From Ideonella sp. (lineage in GTDB: Bacteria > Pseudomonadota > Gammaproteobacteria > Burkholderiales > Burkholderiaceae_C): a stretch of DNA of 64,000 bases. The notes beneath the pieces are model-generated. The model was not told the DNA's origin. It saw only the letters and a program-made list of their open reading frames with translations, and searched no databases. The position numbers and the translations under genes are program-made. Positions 27,401 through 35,169 of the stretch are shown here, piece by piece. The stretch is from positions 186,001-250,000 of the forward strand of contig JADKIA010000028.1 of assembly GCA_016721465.1 (NCBI GenBank), in the 5' to 3' direction. The stretch's first letter is position 1. Every line of letters begins with the position of its first letter.

Positions 27401-30400
27401 GGGTGCCGCCCAGGCTGGGCGCGGCCGCGCCACTGGTGGGCGGCAGGCTGGGTGAGTTGCCGTAGCCCGTGGGTTGGGTTTCGGTGACCGTGTAGCCGGC
27501 AGGGCCGGACGGTGCCAGGTTGTCGAACAGGTAGTCGCCGCTCGAGTCGGTGGTGGTGCTCAGGCTGACGGCGTTGCCATAGGCGTCGGTGCCGGTGAGC
27601 GTGACGGTGACGCCGGCGATGCGCGGCTCGCTGGCAGCGGCTTGCGGCGTGCCGCCATTGGCGCCGCTGCGGTCGCGGTCCTCGAACACCGTGCCGGCCA
27701 GCGAGGACTTGGTGACAGCGATCGGCACCGAGGCACTGTTGTTGCCAGGCACCGGATCGATGCCGCCGATCTTGGCGGGATCGGTGTCGACGGTGGCGGT
27801 GTTGGTGGCCGCGCCGCCAGCCGGCAGGGTGTCGAAGCGCGCCGGGATGACGATCGTGACGGTGCCCCCGTGGTTGAGCAGACCCAAGGCGCAGGCCAGG
27901 TTGCCGGAGGCGACGGAGCAAGTGCCCGAGGCTGCGGGCGCGGTCTTGGTCCATTGAACGGCGCCAGTGATGGCAACGCCGGCGGGCAGCGCGTCGGTGA
28001 GGTCGGTCTGCAGCGAGTTGCCGGGGCCGTGGTTGGTGACGGTGACGGTCCAGGTGAAGGCTTGCTTCACGGTCACGTTGGGGGTACTCACTGCCTTCTG
28101 CACCGCCAGGTCGATGCGCTGCCGCACCGTGGTGGCTTCACTGATGGTGTTGTTGCCGGCGTTGGTGTCGGGCTCGTTGGATGAGACGCTGGCCGTGTTG
28201 TTGAACACATCGCCCGCCGCGGGCGGGCTGTCCAGGGCCTCGAAGCGCAGGAAGATGTCCTTGCTCTGCCCTGAAGCCAGATCACCGATGGCGCTGCCCG
28301 TGCTCGCGTTGCCGGCCGGCAGACTGCAGGTGAAGGGCGGCAAGGCGCTGCCGGGTGTCGAGGTCTGGTTCACGCTCGAACAAAGCGACGGCGAATTGCA
28401 CGTGGCACTCTGGGCGCCTGTCGTGTCGCAGACAAAACGCACACGCTTGCCCGCCGGTGGCAGCATGCTCTCGGTGATGCGGGCAGCGGTGGCGTAGGAC
28501 GGGCCGCCGCTGGTCACTCGCACGCGATAGTCGAGGAAGGCGTTGCCGTCGAAGGGCACCGGGTCCACGAAATCGATCTTGTTGACCAGCAGATCCACCG
28601 CCGCCGGGTTGATGGCCAGCGTGGCTGATCTGCTGTTGTTGCCGTTGTCGCCGCCAGCCGGGTTCTCGACCGAGCTGGTGGTGATGCTGGCCGTGTTGGA
28701 CCAACTGCGCACCGGGTTGCCGGTCTGGAAGTTCGGTCGCAGTACCAGGGTGATGGTTTGGGACTCGTTGTTGGCCAGTGTGCCGATGTTGCAGCTGAAG
28801 GCAGCAGAACCGCTGATCACGTCGCCCACGGCGACGCCGCTGCCACTGCAGCTGCCCTTGCTGCTGGTGAAGGAGAGCACGGTGGCGCCACTGTCGCCTC
28901 CAGGGATCGCAAAGACGTCGTTGACGACCACGTTCTGCGCGATGGACGGCCCGTTGTTGCGATAGGAAATCACATACGTGGTGGGCTCCCCGGCGCGCAC
29001 GCTGGCCGGGGTGGTCGTCTTGCCGACCAACTCGACATCGGCCACCGGATCGATCTGCACGGTGTCCGAGGCGCTGTTGTTGCCGGCCACCGGGTCGCCC
29101 TGCACGGTGTTGGCCACGGTGGCCGTGTTGGTGAAGCTGCCGTCCAGCAGGGGGCGGTTCACCGTGATCGGCACCGTCACGGTCTCGCCGGCATTGAGCG
29201 CGCCGCCGGTCTGGGTGCAGGTGACCGTGGCGCCGGAGATGCCGCAGGCGAAGGTCGCCGTTCCGGCACTGACGTTGGCCGTGACGGGCTGGATGGTGGT
29301 GCGCCCGCTGATGTAGGCCGGCACGGTGTCGGTGATGACGACGCCGCTGGCGGCGTTGCCGGCCGTGAGGTTGTTGACGGTGAGCGTGTAGGTGACCGAG
29401 CCTTCGCTGCTGGAGACAATCTTGTCGCCGCCGCTGGGCGTGGTGGTGGCCTTGGCAATGCTCAGGTCCGGCGTCAGCACCGTGGATGTGGCGCCCGCGC
29501 TGGCGCAGTCGTTGGCGCCGTTGGGATCGCCTTGAGCCGGCGGCGATGCGGTGGTTCCCAAAGCCGCCCCAGGCGGAACCGTGCTGCCGGTGCAGGCGAT
29601 GTTGGTGAGGTTGCCGGAGCCGGTGGCGGTGGTGGTCAGGGTGAGCGTGGGCAGGCTGGCGCCGACCGCGAGCCCGCCGGCATTGGCGTGATCGCAGGTG
29701 ACGGTGCCGGCGTTGTTGGCGCAGCTCCATCCCGCTCCGCTGAAACCGACGTAGGTTTCACCGGCGGCCAGCACATCGATGATGCGCAACAGGCCGGTCG
29801 CCGTGCGCGGTCCGGCATTGGTGAGCACCATCGTGCTGGTCATGTTGGCACCCAGGGCCACCGGATTGGGCGACTTGGACTTGGACAGCGACAGGTCAGC
29901 GCCGTCGGGCAGCACCAGGAAGTTGGTGGAGGCGGTGTTGTTGCCGGGCACCGGGTCGGCCGAGCTGGTGCTGGCCGTGGCGCTGTTGGTATAGGACGTG
30001 CCGGCCGGGCCCACGGCGGCGTTGTTCGGGGCCGTTGCGACGATGGTGATGTCGTCGGTGGCGCCCAGCGGCAGGGCCGCGCGCGTGCAACTGACCTGCT
30101 GGCCCACTGCACCACAAGCCCAGTTGGGGCCGCTGGCGGACACATAGACCCAGCCCGCTGGCAGGTTGTCCACCACGGTCACGTTGTTGGCAGCGGCCGG
30201 GCCGGCGTTGCGTGGCTTGATCAGGAAGCTGACGGCCGATCCTGCGATGGCCGGGGTGCCGGAGGTGACCGTCTTCTGCGCGATCTGGACGTCGGCACCG
30301 GGGATCACCGCAGTGCTGACGCTGGCCGTGTTGTTGCTGTTGTCCGGATCGGCGACGCCACCGGTGGGCGCCGGGGAAATGGTGGCTGCATTGGTGACCG

Positions 30401-31184
30401 TGCCGCTGGCGGTGTTGACCTGGGCGACGATGGTGATGATCGGAATGGCGCCGATCGCGTGAGGGCCGTTGCGGTCGCAGGTGACCGTGCCCGCGCTGTG
30501 ACTGCAGGACCAGCCCGAGCCGGAGGCCGAGACAAAGCTGGTCAGGGGCGGCAGGTTGTCGATGACGCGCAGGTTGCCCGAATCGTTGGGGCCGGCATTG
30601 CTGGGCGTGAGGGTGTAGCTGAGATTCGCGCCGCCGGCCACCGGGTCAGGTGAAGCGGACTTGGCCAGCGACAGATCGGCGCCCTGCGTCACCGTGGTGA
30701 TCTGGTTCTGAACGTTGTTGCTGGCGTTGCTGTCGTTGCTCGCCGTGAGTGTGGCGGTGGCGTTGATCGTGGCCGGTCCGGCCACGACGGCTTTCATGGT
30801 GATCGACAGGCTGCGCGGGTCGGCGCCATTGCCGGCCACTGCGCCCACCGTGCAGACCACGTTGCTGCCCACCAAGGCGCACGGTGCGGCGGCGGAGACG
30901 AACTGCGCACCCGCAGGCACTGGCACGGTCACCACGACGTTGGTGGCGGCATCGGCGGCGTTGTTGTCCACGCCCACGCTGTAGACGTAGAGGCCGCCAG
31001 CGGGCACGGGGTCCGGGGTGTCGGTGAAGCCGGTGATCTGCGGGTCGGCGGCGGCTTGCGCCAGCGCGGGCAGACCGAGCAACAGGGCCAGTCCCCAGGC
31101 GCGCAGCAAGGAGGCATGGCCTCGAATCGCCGGCGCTGTGCCGAACCGATGAACCCACTTCAACCGCTTGAAACCTGCCCGCAC
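21408..31184 (-). CDS. Giant secreted DUF11 / SdrD-B repeat surface protein
   Basis: A 3258-residue exported protein. The GTG at 31184 is chosen because AAGGAG lies six bases upstream; a GTG at 31229 lacks this. A signal peptide (LLRAWGLALLLGLPALAQAA) precedes about eight DUF11 domains (residues about 50-1155; motif YTLTPSNAGPNDSG, DNLPPLTSFVSASGSGWSC, then NNTAS). About nine SdrD-B/Cna-B-like domains (1157-2257) begin like ISGTVYLDRNHNNALD and end NNFGE. Three nearly identical 159-residue DUF11 repeats follow (2258-2735), then a C-terminal region with another SdrD-B unit (GKVFVDCNGNHVQDAEELGI) and a Pro-rich tail. Many paired Cys may form disulfides. No LPXTG, autotransporter barrel or type-1 secretion signal is seen. 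It is probably a cell-surface stalk or adhesin assembled with the two downstream products. Confidence 0.88.
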   Translation of the reverse strand: MRAGFKRLKWVHRFGTAPAIRGHASLLRAWGLALLLGLPALAQAAADPQITGFTDTPDPVPAGGLYVYSVGVDNNAADAATNVVVTVPVPAGAQFVSAAAPCALVGSNVVCTVGAVAGNGADPRSLSITMKAVVAGPATINATATLTASNDSNASNNVQNQITTVTQGADLSLAKSASPDPVAGGANLSYTLTPSNAGPNDSGNLRVIDNLPPLTSFVSASGSGWSCSHSAGTVTCDRNGPHAIGAIPIITIVAQVNTASGTVTNAATISPAPTGGVADPDNSNNTASVSTAVIPGADVQIAQKTVTSGTPAIAGSAVSFLIKPRNAGPAAANNVTVVDNLPAGWVYVSASGPNWACGAVGQQVSCTRAALPLGATDDITIVATAPNNAAVGPAGTSYTNSATASTSSADPVPGNNTASTNFLVLPDGADLSLSKSKSPNPVALGANMTSTMVLTNAGPRTATGLLRIIDVLAAGETYVGFSGAGWSCANNAGTVTCDHANAGGLAVGASLPTLTLTTTATGSGNLTNIACTGSTVPPGAALGTTASPPAQGDPNGANDCASAGATSTVLTPDLSIAKATTTPSGGDKIVSSSEGSVTYTLTVNNLTAGNAASGVVITDTVPAYISGRTTIQPVTANVSAGTATFACGISGATVTCTQTGGALNAGETVTVPITVNRPLLDGSFTNTATVANTVQGDPVAGNNSASDTVQIDPVADVELVGKTTTPASVRAGEPTTYVISYRNNGPSIAQNVVVNDVFAIPGGDSGATVLSFTSSKGSCSGSGVAVGDVISGSAAFSCNIGTLANNESQTITLVLRPNFQTGNPVRSWSNTASITTSSVENPAGGDNGNNSRSATLAINPAAVDLLVNKIDFVDPVPFDGNAFLDYRVRVTSGGPSYATAARITESMLPPAGKRVRFVCDTTGAQSATCNSPSLCSSVNQTSTPGSALPPFTCSLPAGNASTGSAIGDLASGQSKDIFLRFEALDSPPAAGDVFNNTASVSSNEPDTNAGNNTISEATTVRQRIDLAVQKAVSTPNVTVKQAFTWTVTVTNHGPGNSLQTDLTDALPAGVAITGAVQWTKTAPAASGTCSVASGNLACALGLLNHGGTVTIVIPARFDTLPAGGAATNTATVDTDPAKIGGIDPVPGNNSASVPIAVTKSSLAGTVFEDRDRSGANGGTPQAAASEPRIAGVTVTLTGTDAYGNAVSLSTTTDSSGDYLFDNLAPSGPAGYTVTETQPTGYGNSPSLPPTSGAAAPSLGGTHAAGGATGNSSYAGVVVGGNNAGLNYNFPELRRPSLSGFVYVDVDRNGTRNPALDTPIAGATVRLLNAATQAVVATASTDASGFYRFTDLDPLLSYTLEEPLPASPAELINGPVNPGLVNGNACVTGCIAQPNGGGSDTDRIASIDLSSGADATLFNFGEIGAAVISGTVYLDRNHNNALDPTPTDGRLAGVTLTLHAGNSCAGELKATVVTDANGNYSFPRQVAGLPYAVCETQPAGYADGATHPGTGGVSSASGVISIGSLPASGSPANNFGERGGSLSGYVFLDQANDGSRAGDPALAGVTITLSGLDASGQAVNRSTTTDAAGAWRFIDLPAAGAAGYTVREQIEQPLYNGSVTSNGQTLAGSVGGVPTSPSARPSAIAAIPLAAGVDGTEYNFGEILTTGISGRVYIDRNTNGTLDAADVGLGGVRIELHPGSNCQGPVIDSASTDSNGNYGFGGLLAGSTYTVCEVQPLGYGDSATNPGNSASSAVANAITVGNLPATGSNGNHFGELASTLAGNVFLDRNNDGQRTGEPGLPGVTITLSGVDAAGRGVTRTTTTDANGAWAFADLPASGPSGYSVTEQAEQPVFNGVPTSNGQTVPGSHGGSATTPAATPSAITRIVLPAGVTATEYNFGEIERAFISGTVFLDRNRNGQLDVGTDGFISGVTVTLYAGTTCSGTPLTANLTDPQGRYSFANLDVGKPYAVCETQPSAFGQGIELAGPGGSNPAPNLIVIASLPSGGSPNNHFGERLGSIAGHVFLDASNDGQRTGDAGIPGVVVTLTGTDVLGNPVQRSATTDSNGDWRFDELTASGPGGYTVTEQAQQPAFNGTATRNGQTVAGNLGGNATPVSVLPSAIGGIALPGGADGIEYNFGELPTEVVAPVIRGTVYIDSNRDGRLDGADGRLAGVVVTLYAGATCTGIPLASVVTDATGAYAFTQVQAGKAYTLCETQPTTHTDASTNPGTAADSPAANVIRIGSLPAGGSTENNFGELPKVAATPDLVVTKAANAAPFTAGAGGSYTLRVRNLGSGASNGSYSLSDHLPVGMTLAATPSGTGWSCTGAVGAGSFSCSSAAVLAAGAEAPTITVSVSLAPALAGGVSLSNVALVEGGGEPDSARPTTAEREAFDGNPSALPLCTTPATQNACRVDTPVTPKAPSPDLVVAKAANAANFTAGANGAYTLRVRNLGSGASVGSYSLSDRLPAGMTLAATPSGTGWSCTGAVGASSFSCSSAAVLAAGAEAPAITVGVNLAPALTGGISLSNVVLVEGGGEPDSAKPTPAEREAFGGNPLALPLCTQPATANACRVDTTVMPAPLPPDLVVSKVSGAASFTPGRSASYTLRVRNRGAGASSGSISVIDRLPAGMTLAAIPSGSGWACTGAVGASSFSCSSATVLAAGGQANDIAVQVSLASTLTAGATLSNAALVEGGGEPESAQPTPAEREAFNGLPSALPLCTTPATQNACRASSSVVITPTGVVYDSLTRQPVPGAVVTLAPSGNCPGWSPAQQVIGASTGGYTVNGASISMVTGADGVYTFVLLPNAPALCSFAIQVTPPPGQAFTSKVIPPATAPLIVSAKPGETQVVQAQAVPPSAPVGTGTTYYLELNLGSSTADVAHNHIPLDKAAPPVPARLLLRKTSDRQTLEVGNTVRYTITLTLASGTPPAHLSVVDQLPLGFTYVAGTARVGEQAIADPAGGRGPTLAFELGAMPASGSVTLTYRARADAGSLQGDGINRATVYGCAKGPTCTAPGGFAPREGSVASNEAQHRVKLTGVVFAAEACVLGKVFVDCNGNHVQDAEELGIPGVRLVMQDGTTLISDSEGKYSVCGLPARSHVLRIDPLTLPRGGRLTTSSNRNLGDAGSLWLDLKSGEMHRADFIEGSCSNTVIEQVKARRAQGEVRAPETEKPGQPALRFDSKAHGLSTLTSPQQGTDGANQQVPKARANTPALAPDVPEVDEQSRPVPGLPMNQPPPTGRSPGDAPDAPSTAAKEARHGTR
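22981..24411 (-). repeat. Three tandem 477-bp repeats within the giant gene
   Basis: The boxes around GCAGGCGTT recur at about 23004, 23481 and 23958, a period of 477 bases (159 codons). Each unit encodes a DUF11 domain containing GMTLAATPSGTGWSCTGAVG or a close variant and SNVALVEGGGEPDSA. The high nucleotide identity suggests recent duplication or gene conversion and makes copy-number change likely. Confidence 0.85.
24412..27715 (-). repeat. Array of SdrD-B domains with a two-domain (about 717-bp) higher-order period
   Basis: The box CCGAAGTTGTA/T recurs at about 24775, 25492, 26206 and 26926, a spacing of 714-720 bases. Each period encodes two different SdrD-B domains: one with LHAGNSCAG and CETQP, the other with a longer TTTDANGAW segment and EQAEQPVFNG. 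The domains therefore alternate, which implies block duplication of a domain pair. Confidence 0.8.
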
Positions 31185-31497
31185 CGTCCACTCCTTGAAT
31201 CTTCGGATGGCCCCTGATGGGCCTGGCACCGACTCAAGAAACCCGTGATGCGTTGCGACGCCGCAATGGCCAAGGCCAACGGGACGTTACCCAAGACGAC
31301 ATTTGCACGGGCCTCTGCGGACCACTGGGGCGGGATGCTAATCGCTCAACGGTGCGCCCGATGTTCACGGTTTCACCGGCTTGCATTTCGTCACGTCGCG
31401 TGGGACCCGCCCCCCGGGAATGAAGGGGACGCCAGCGCGTCAAAGGCAGCGCCGGCCAGACCAAAGGATGGGTCGACGCTCGACCAAGGTTCAGGCT
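31185..31497. other. Intergenic region upstream of the giant surface-protein gene
   Basis: A region of 313 bases without a convincing gene. It holds the ribosome binding site of the giant gene (AAGGAG at 31191-31196), a GGCCC-N5-GGGCC inverted repeat near 31208-31222, and a perfect hairpin GGTCGA-CGC-TCGACC at 31471-31485 just after the PHP gene, without a T-run. A long leader or promoter is likely here but no clear -35/-10 pair was found. Confidence 0.6.
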
Positions 31498-32361
31498 TCA
31501 GCGGCGGCCGGGCCGCACGCGATCGGTCAGTGCCTGCCAGATGGGCCGCAACGCCGCGGCCAGGTCGGGCAGTTGGCCCAGGTCGAGTCGGCTTTCGTTC
31601 GGCGAGTGGAAATCGCTGCCGCGCGAGGCGTACAGGTCGAACTCGTCGGCCATCTCGGCGTACTTGCGCACGTCGCCCAGGCCGTGGCTGGCGGTGACCA
31701 CCTCCACACCCGCGCCGCCGTGGGCCTTGAACTCGCTGAACAGCGCGAATTCAACCGTGGGCGTGAATCGATAACGTCCTGGATGAGCGATCACTGCCAG
31801 GCCGCCGGCTTGGGTGATCCAGCGCACGGCCTCGCCCAGTCCGGCCCAGCGGTGGTCCACGAAGCCGGGCTTGCCGTGCGAGAGGTAGCGGCGGAACACC
31901 GAACCGAAATCGGTACACACGCCGGTCTCGACCAACCAGCGGGCGAAGTGCGTGCGCGAGACCAGGTCCGGATTGCTGACATAGCGCAGCGCGCCTTCGT
32001 ACGCGCCCTGCAGCCCCACCATGGCCAGGCCTTCGGCCATGTCGTGGGCGCGCTGGGCACGGCCCAGGCGGATGCGGGCCAAGCCAGCGTGCAAGGCGAC
32101 ATCGTCCACGTCCATGCCGAGGCCGACGATGTGCACGGTCTCGCCGGCGAAGCTCACGGAGATCTCGACGCCGCTGAGCCAGTCCAGGCCCAGTTCGCGC
32201 GCGGCCTGGGCGGCCTCGTGCTGGCCGCCGATGTCGTCGTGGTCGGTCAGGGCCCACAGTTGCACCTGCTGGCCGCTGGCGCGCTGCGCCAGGGCTCGGG
32301 GGCTGAGGGTGCCGTCGGATCGGGTGGAGTGGCTGTGGAGGTCGGCGTTCAGGGTGTGCAC
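31498..32361 (-). CDS. PHP-domain nucleoside-bisphosphate phosphatase (TrpH/YciV-like)
   Basis: A 287-residue PHP-superfamily metal-dependent phosphatase. The metal-binding motifs are ADLHSHSTRSDG at the N-terminus, WALTDHDDIGG, SGVEISVS, LAVIAHPGRY, and ASRGSDFHSPNE near the C-terminus. E. coli YciV (TrpH, RNase AM) of this family hydrolyses 3',5'-nucleotide bisphosphates and trims RNA 5' ends. The start is uncertain: I favour the GTG at 32361 just before the conserved region, since TACAAT seven bases upstream could be a -10 box giving a nearly leaderless message. An ATG at 32421 in frame would add 20 atypical residues. It lies downstream of recJ. Confidence 0.88.
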   Translation of the reverse strand: MHTLNADLHSHSTRSDGTLSPRALAQRASGQQVQLWALTDHDDIGGQHEAAQAARELGLDWLSGVEISVSFAGETVHIVGLGMDVDDVALHAGLARIRLGRAQRAHDMAEGLAMVGLQGAYEGALRYVSNPDLVSRTHFARWLVETGVCTDFGSVFRRYLSHGKPGFVDHRWAGLGEAVRWITQAGGLAVIAHPGRYRFTPTVEFALFSEFKAHGGAGVEVVTASHGLGDVRKYAEMADEFDLYASRGSDFHSPNESRLDLGQLPDLAAALRPIWQALTDRVRPGRR

Positions 32362-32433
32362 GAAGGGGATTGTAGGAAGCGCAGCGTGGGCCGGTGCGAC
32401 TGCTTTGCGCCCGACGGCCATGCGGGCCGGACG

Positions 32434-34188
32434 TCACTCGACCGCAGCCTCCACCACCATCTGCAGGCGCTGCTGGCCCTGGAACTCGTCCAGGCTCAGG
32501 CGATAGGCCAGGCGCACCTGGGCCGGCACCGGCTCGGCGTGGCCGAACCAGATCGCGTCACGCACCACGCCGGCGTGGCGCACGCGCAGCTTCAGATGCT
32601 TCTCACCCACGAGCCGCTGCTGGAGCACCTGCACCTGATCACAAAACACGGGGGCTTCGAAGCCCTGGCCCCAGACCTGGTCGTCGAGCTGGCGCACGGT
32701 GGTGGCGTTGAAATACTCGGCCTCCAAGGGCCCATCGGTGGCCATGCTGCGGCTCAGGGCCTCGGGTAGCAGCCACTGCCGCGCCACCGCTTGCAGGGCC
32801 GCGGCAAAGGTGTCGAGGCCGTCTTCCGCCAGCGTGCAGCCGGCGGCCATGGCGTGGCCGCCGAAGCGCACCAGCAGACGCGGTTGCCGCTTGGCCACCA
32901 GATCGAGTGCGTCGCGCAGGTGAAAGCCCGCGATGGAGCGGCCCGAGCCCTTGAGCAGGCCATCCGCGCCGCGCGCGAAGACGAAGGTGGGCCGATGCAG
33001 CCGGTCCTTCAGGCGCCCGGCCACGATGCCGACCACGCCCTCGTGGAAGGCCGCGTCGAACAGCACCAGCGCCGGCGGCGCCTCGCCCGCCGGCATCAGG
33101 CGCTCGAGTTGTGCTTCGGCCTGCTCGCGCATGCCGGCTTCCACTTCACGGCGCTCGCGGTTGATGGCGTCCAGTTGAGCCGCCAGCGCAGCGGCGCGTG
33201 CGGGGTCGTCGGTGCGCAGGCATTCGATGCCCAGGGTCATGTCCGACAGCCGCCCTGCGGCGTTGATGCGTGGCCCGAGCGCAAAACCGAAGTCGAACGC
33301 GGACGCCCGCTGCGGCGAGCGGCCTGCCGCAGCGAACAACGCGGCCACGCCGGGCTGCATGCGACCCGCGCGCACGCGCTTCAGGCCTTGTGCCACGAGG
33401 CGGCGGTTGTTGTCATCCAGGCGCACCACGTCGGCCACCGTGCCCAGCGCCACCAGGTCGAGCAAGGCATCCAGGCGCGGTTGAGCGCTCGCATCGAAAG
33501 CGCCACGCGCGCGCAATTCGGCTCGCAGTGCCAGCAGCACGTAGAACATCACGCCAACGCCGGCCAGCGACTTGCTCGGGAAGCTGCAGCCCGGTTGGCT
33601 CGGGTTGACGATGACGTTCGCGTCCGGCAGCTCGACGCCGTCGGCGCCCTGGGCGGGCAGGTGGTGGTCGGTGACCAGCACGCGCAGGCCGAGCGCGCGT
33701 GCATGGGCCACGCCGGCCACGCTGGCGATGCCGTTGTCCACGGTCACCAGCACATCAGGCCGATGTGCCATGGCCAGGTCCACGATGGCTGGCGTGAGGC
33801 CGTAGCCGTGCACCTGCCGGTCGGGCACCACGTAGTGCAGTTGATCGGCACTGGCGCCCAGCATGGCCAGGCCACGCAGCGCAACGGCACAGGCGGTGGC
33901 GCCGTCGCAGTCGTAGTCGGCCACCACGCAAAGCCGCTCATTTCGGATGATGGCATCGGCGAGCAGGGAGGCGGCCTCGACCGTGCCCTTGAGCGCGTCG
34001 GGCGGCAGCAGGCGGGCCAGGCCATCGTCCAATTCGTCGGGGCTGCGCACGCCGCGCGAGGCAAACAGACGGGCGAGCAGTGGGTGCACGCCGGCTTGCT
34101 CGAGGGCAAAGGCCACGCGCGGCGGCACATCGCGCAGGCGCAAGGTGGGTGTTGCGGCCACAGCGGCCGGAGCGTCGGGCGCGGTCAC
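32434..34188 (-). CDS. recJ: Single-stranded-DNA-specific exonuclease RecJ
   Basis: A 584-residue 5'-3' exonuclease of recombination and mismatch repair. The DHH-family motifs are VVADYDCDGATA (metal-binding Asp residues), VTVDNGIA, VLVTDHHLP, and VALGTVADVV; the DHHA1 part carries GVVGIVAGRLKDRLHRPTFV and RFGGHAMAAGCTL. An OB-fold domain follows, to the end. The start is the GTG at 34188, which overlaps the stop of the upstream gene (GTGA) and gives a length close to the 577 residues of E. coli RecJ. The coupling to the RpfE-like gene is a familiar arrangement in beta- and gammaproteobacteria (for example the Xanthomonas rpf region). Confidence 0.96.
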   Translation of the reverse strand: MTAPDAPAAVAATPTLRLRDVPPRVAFALEQAGVHPLLARLFASRGVRSPDELDDGLARLLPPDALKGTVEAASLLADAIIRNERLCVVADYDCDGATACAVALRGLAMLGASADQLHYVVPDRQVHGYGLTPAIVDLAMAHRPDVLVTVDNGIASVAGVAHARALGLRVLVTDHHLPAQGADGVELPDANVIVNPSQPGCSFPSKSLAGVGVMFYVLLALRAELRARGAFDASAQPRLDALLDLVALGTVADVVRLDDNNRRLVAQGLKRVRAGRMQPGVAALFAAAGRSPQRASAFDFGFALGPRINAAGRLSDMTLGIECLRTDDPARAAALAAQLDAINRERREVEAGMREQAEAQLERLMPAGEAPPALVLFDAAFHEGVVGIVAGRLKDRLHRPTFVFARGADGLLKGSGRSIAGFHLRDALDLVAKRQPRLLVRFGGHAMAAGCTLAEDGLDTFAAALQAVARQWLLPEALSRSMATDGPLEAEYFNATTVRQLDDQVWGQGFEAPVFCDQVQVLQQRLVGEKHLKLRVRHAGVVRDAIWFGHAEPVPAQVRLAYRLSLDEFQGQQRLQMVVEAAVE

Positions 34189-35108
34189 AAGGGGGCCAGC
34201 AGGTCGGGTGTGGCGCGCCGCTGCCAGGTGCCCGCCAGCCGTTGCCAGAGGCTGCGTGGCACGGCCTCCCAGCGCTGGGCGAGGCGCTCGCCACACAGGG
34301 TGAGCTGGACCGGACCGGTGGCACGGTTCAACGCGGCAACGGGCCCGGCGTCCAGCGCCAGCCAGCCTTCGCGCCAGGCGGCCCAGTCCTCGGCGAGTGC
34401 GGGTTGGCGCAGGCGCTCATCCACCTCGGGACCTGCGTTTGCGGCCACGGCCTGGGCGCGGCCGCAGCCACTGCACCAGAACGAGTTCACCGTGGGCAGT
34501 CCGGCGGCCTCGCGCTGGTCGTTCAGCGGGTGCGTGTAGAGCAGCATCTGCACTTCATTCTGCAGTCGGCGCAGCAGGCGCGCGCTGCGCTGGTCCGGCA
34601 GCCAGGGGTCGACGTTGCGACCCACGGCGCGGTCGATCGACGCGGTGGCCAGGTCCTGGAACAGCGGGTGCGTGGCCAGCCATTGCTGCGGTCCCACCCA
34701 GTGCAGGCCGAAGCCTTCGCTGTCGAACAGGTAGCGCAGGTCATCGAACAGCTGGCGCGACGAGCGCTCGTCGAGCGGCAGTTCCGCCGGGTTGGCCAGG
34801 CTCACCTGCTCGGCGCCGGCGTGCAGGTGCACGGGCGTGAGCAGGGCCCAGGCGTGCTCGCCGACCGGCAGGCCATGCTGGCCCGCCAGCTCCGCCGCCC
34901 AGGGCAGGGCGCCATCCACCAAGGACCAGCCGCGTGCGTCGGCCAAGGCGAGTTCGTGCGGCAGGCTGAGGCTGAATTCGTCCTGGCCGAGCGCATGCAC
35001 CGGGCTCAGGCGGGCGAGCAGGCGCTCCAGGTTGGGCAGCGAGAGGTCCTTGAGCGCGTGCTGGCCGGCGGGCGAGGCGGTGCCGGCAAAGGGGACGATG
35101 AGGTGCAT
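34185..35108 (-). CDS. Conserved RpfE-like (COG4255) protein
   Basis: A 307-residue cytoplasmic protein without membrane segments. It begins MHLIVPFAGTASPAGQHALK and has conserved-looking stretches LWALLTPVH-like WALLTPVHLHAGAEQVSL, RNVDPWLPDQRSARLLRRLQ, NEVQMLLYTHPLNDQREAAG and NSFWCSGCGRAQ. Proteins of this type are often labelled phosphoglycerate mutase or RpfE, without biochemical proof, and sit directly upstream of recJ, as here with a four-base overlap. The WCSGCG motif could bind metal. The function is unknown; the genetic coupling suggests a link with recJ expression. Confidence 0.82.
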   Translation of the reverse strand: MHLIVPFAGTASPAGQHALKDLSLPNLERLLARLSPVHALGQDEFSLSLPHELALADARGWSLVDGALPWAAELAGQHGLPVGEHAWALLTPVHLHAGAEQVSLANPAELPLDERSSRQLFDDLRYLFDSEGFGLHWVGPQQWLATHPLFQDLATASIDRAVGRNVDPWLPDQRSARLLRRLQNEVQMLLYTHPLNDQREAAGLPTVNSFWCSGCGRAQAVAANAGPEVDERLRQPALAEDWAAWREGWLALDAGPVAALNRATGPVQLTLCGERLAQRWEAVPRSLWQRLAGTWQRRATPDLLAPL

Positions 35109-35169
35109 GTGGCGCTGATTATCGGCGGCAGCGATCGTGTTGGAGGCCCGCTGTTAGCATGCCCCTCCA

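Noticed and set aside
22981..27715. CRISPR array or similar short repeat locus.
   Set aside because: The repeats are long, in frame and protein-coding (477 and about 717 bases), with no short repeat-spacer pattern.
31185..31229. Upstream GTG (31229) as start of the giant protein.
   Set aside because: No Shine-Dalgarno sequence precedes it, whereas AAGGAG lies six bases before the GTG at 31184, and the extension is not signal-peptide-like.
31330..31410. GEMM-type c-di-GMP riboswitch before the giant gene (GCAAGCCGGTGAAACCG on the minus strand).
   Set aside because: The GACGCAAAGCC segment and the second helix expected for GEMM-I are not found; only a small GAA-loop hairpin resembles the motif.
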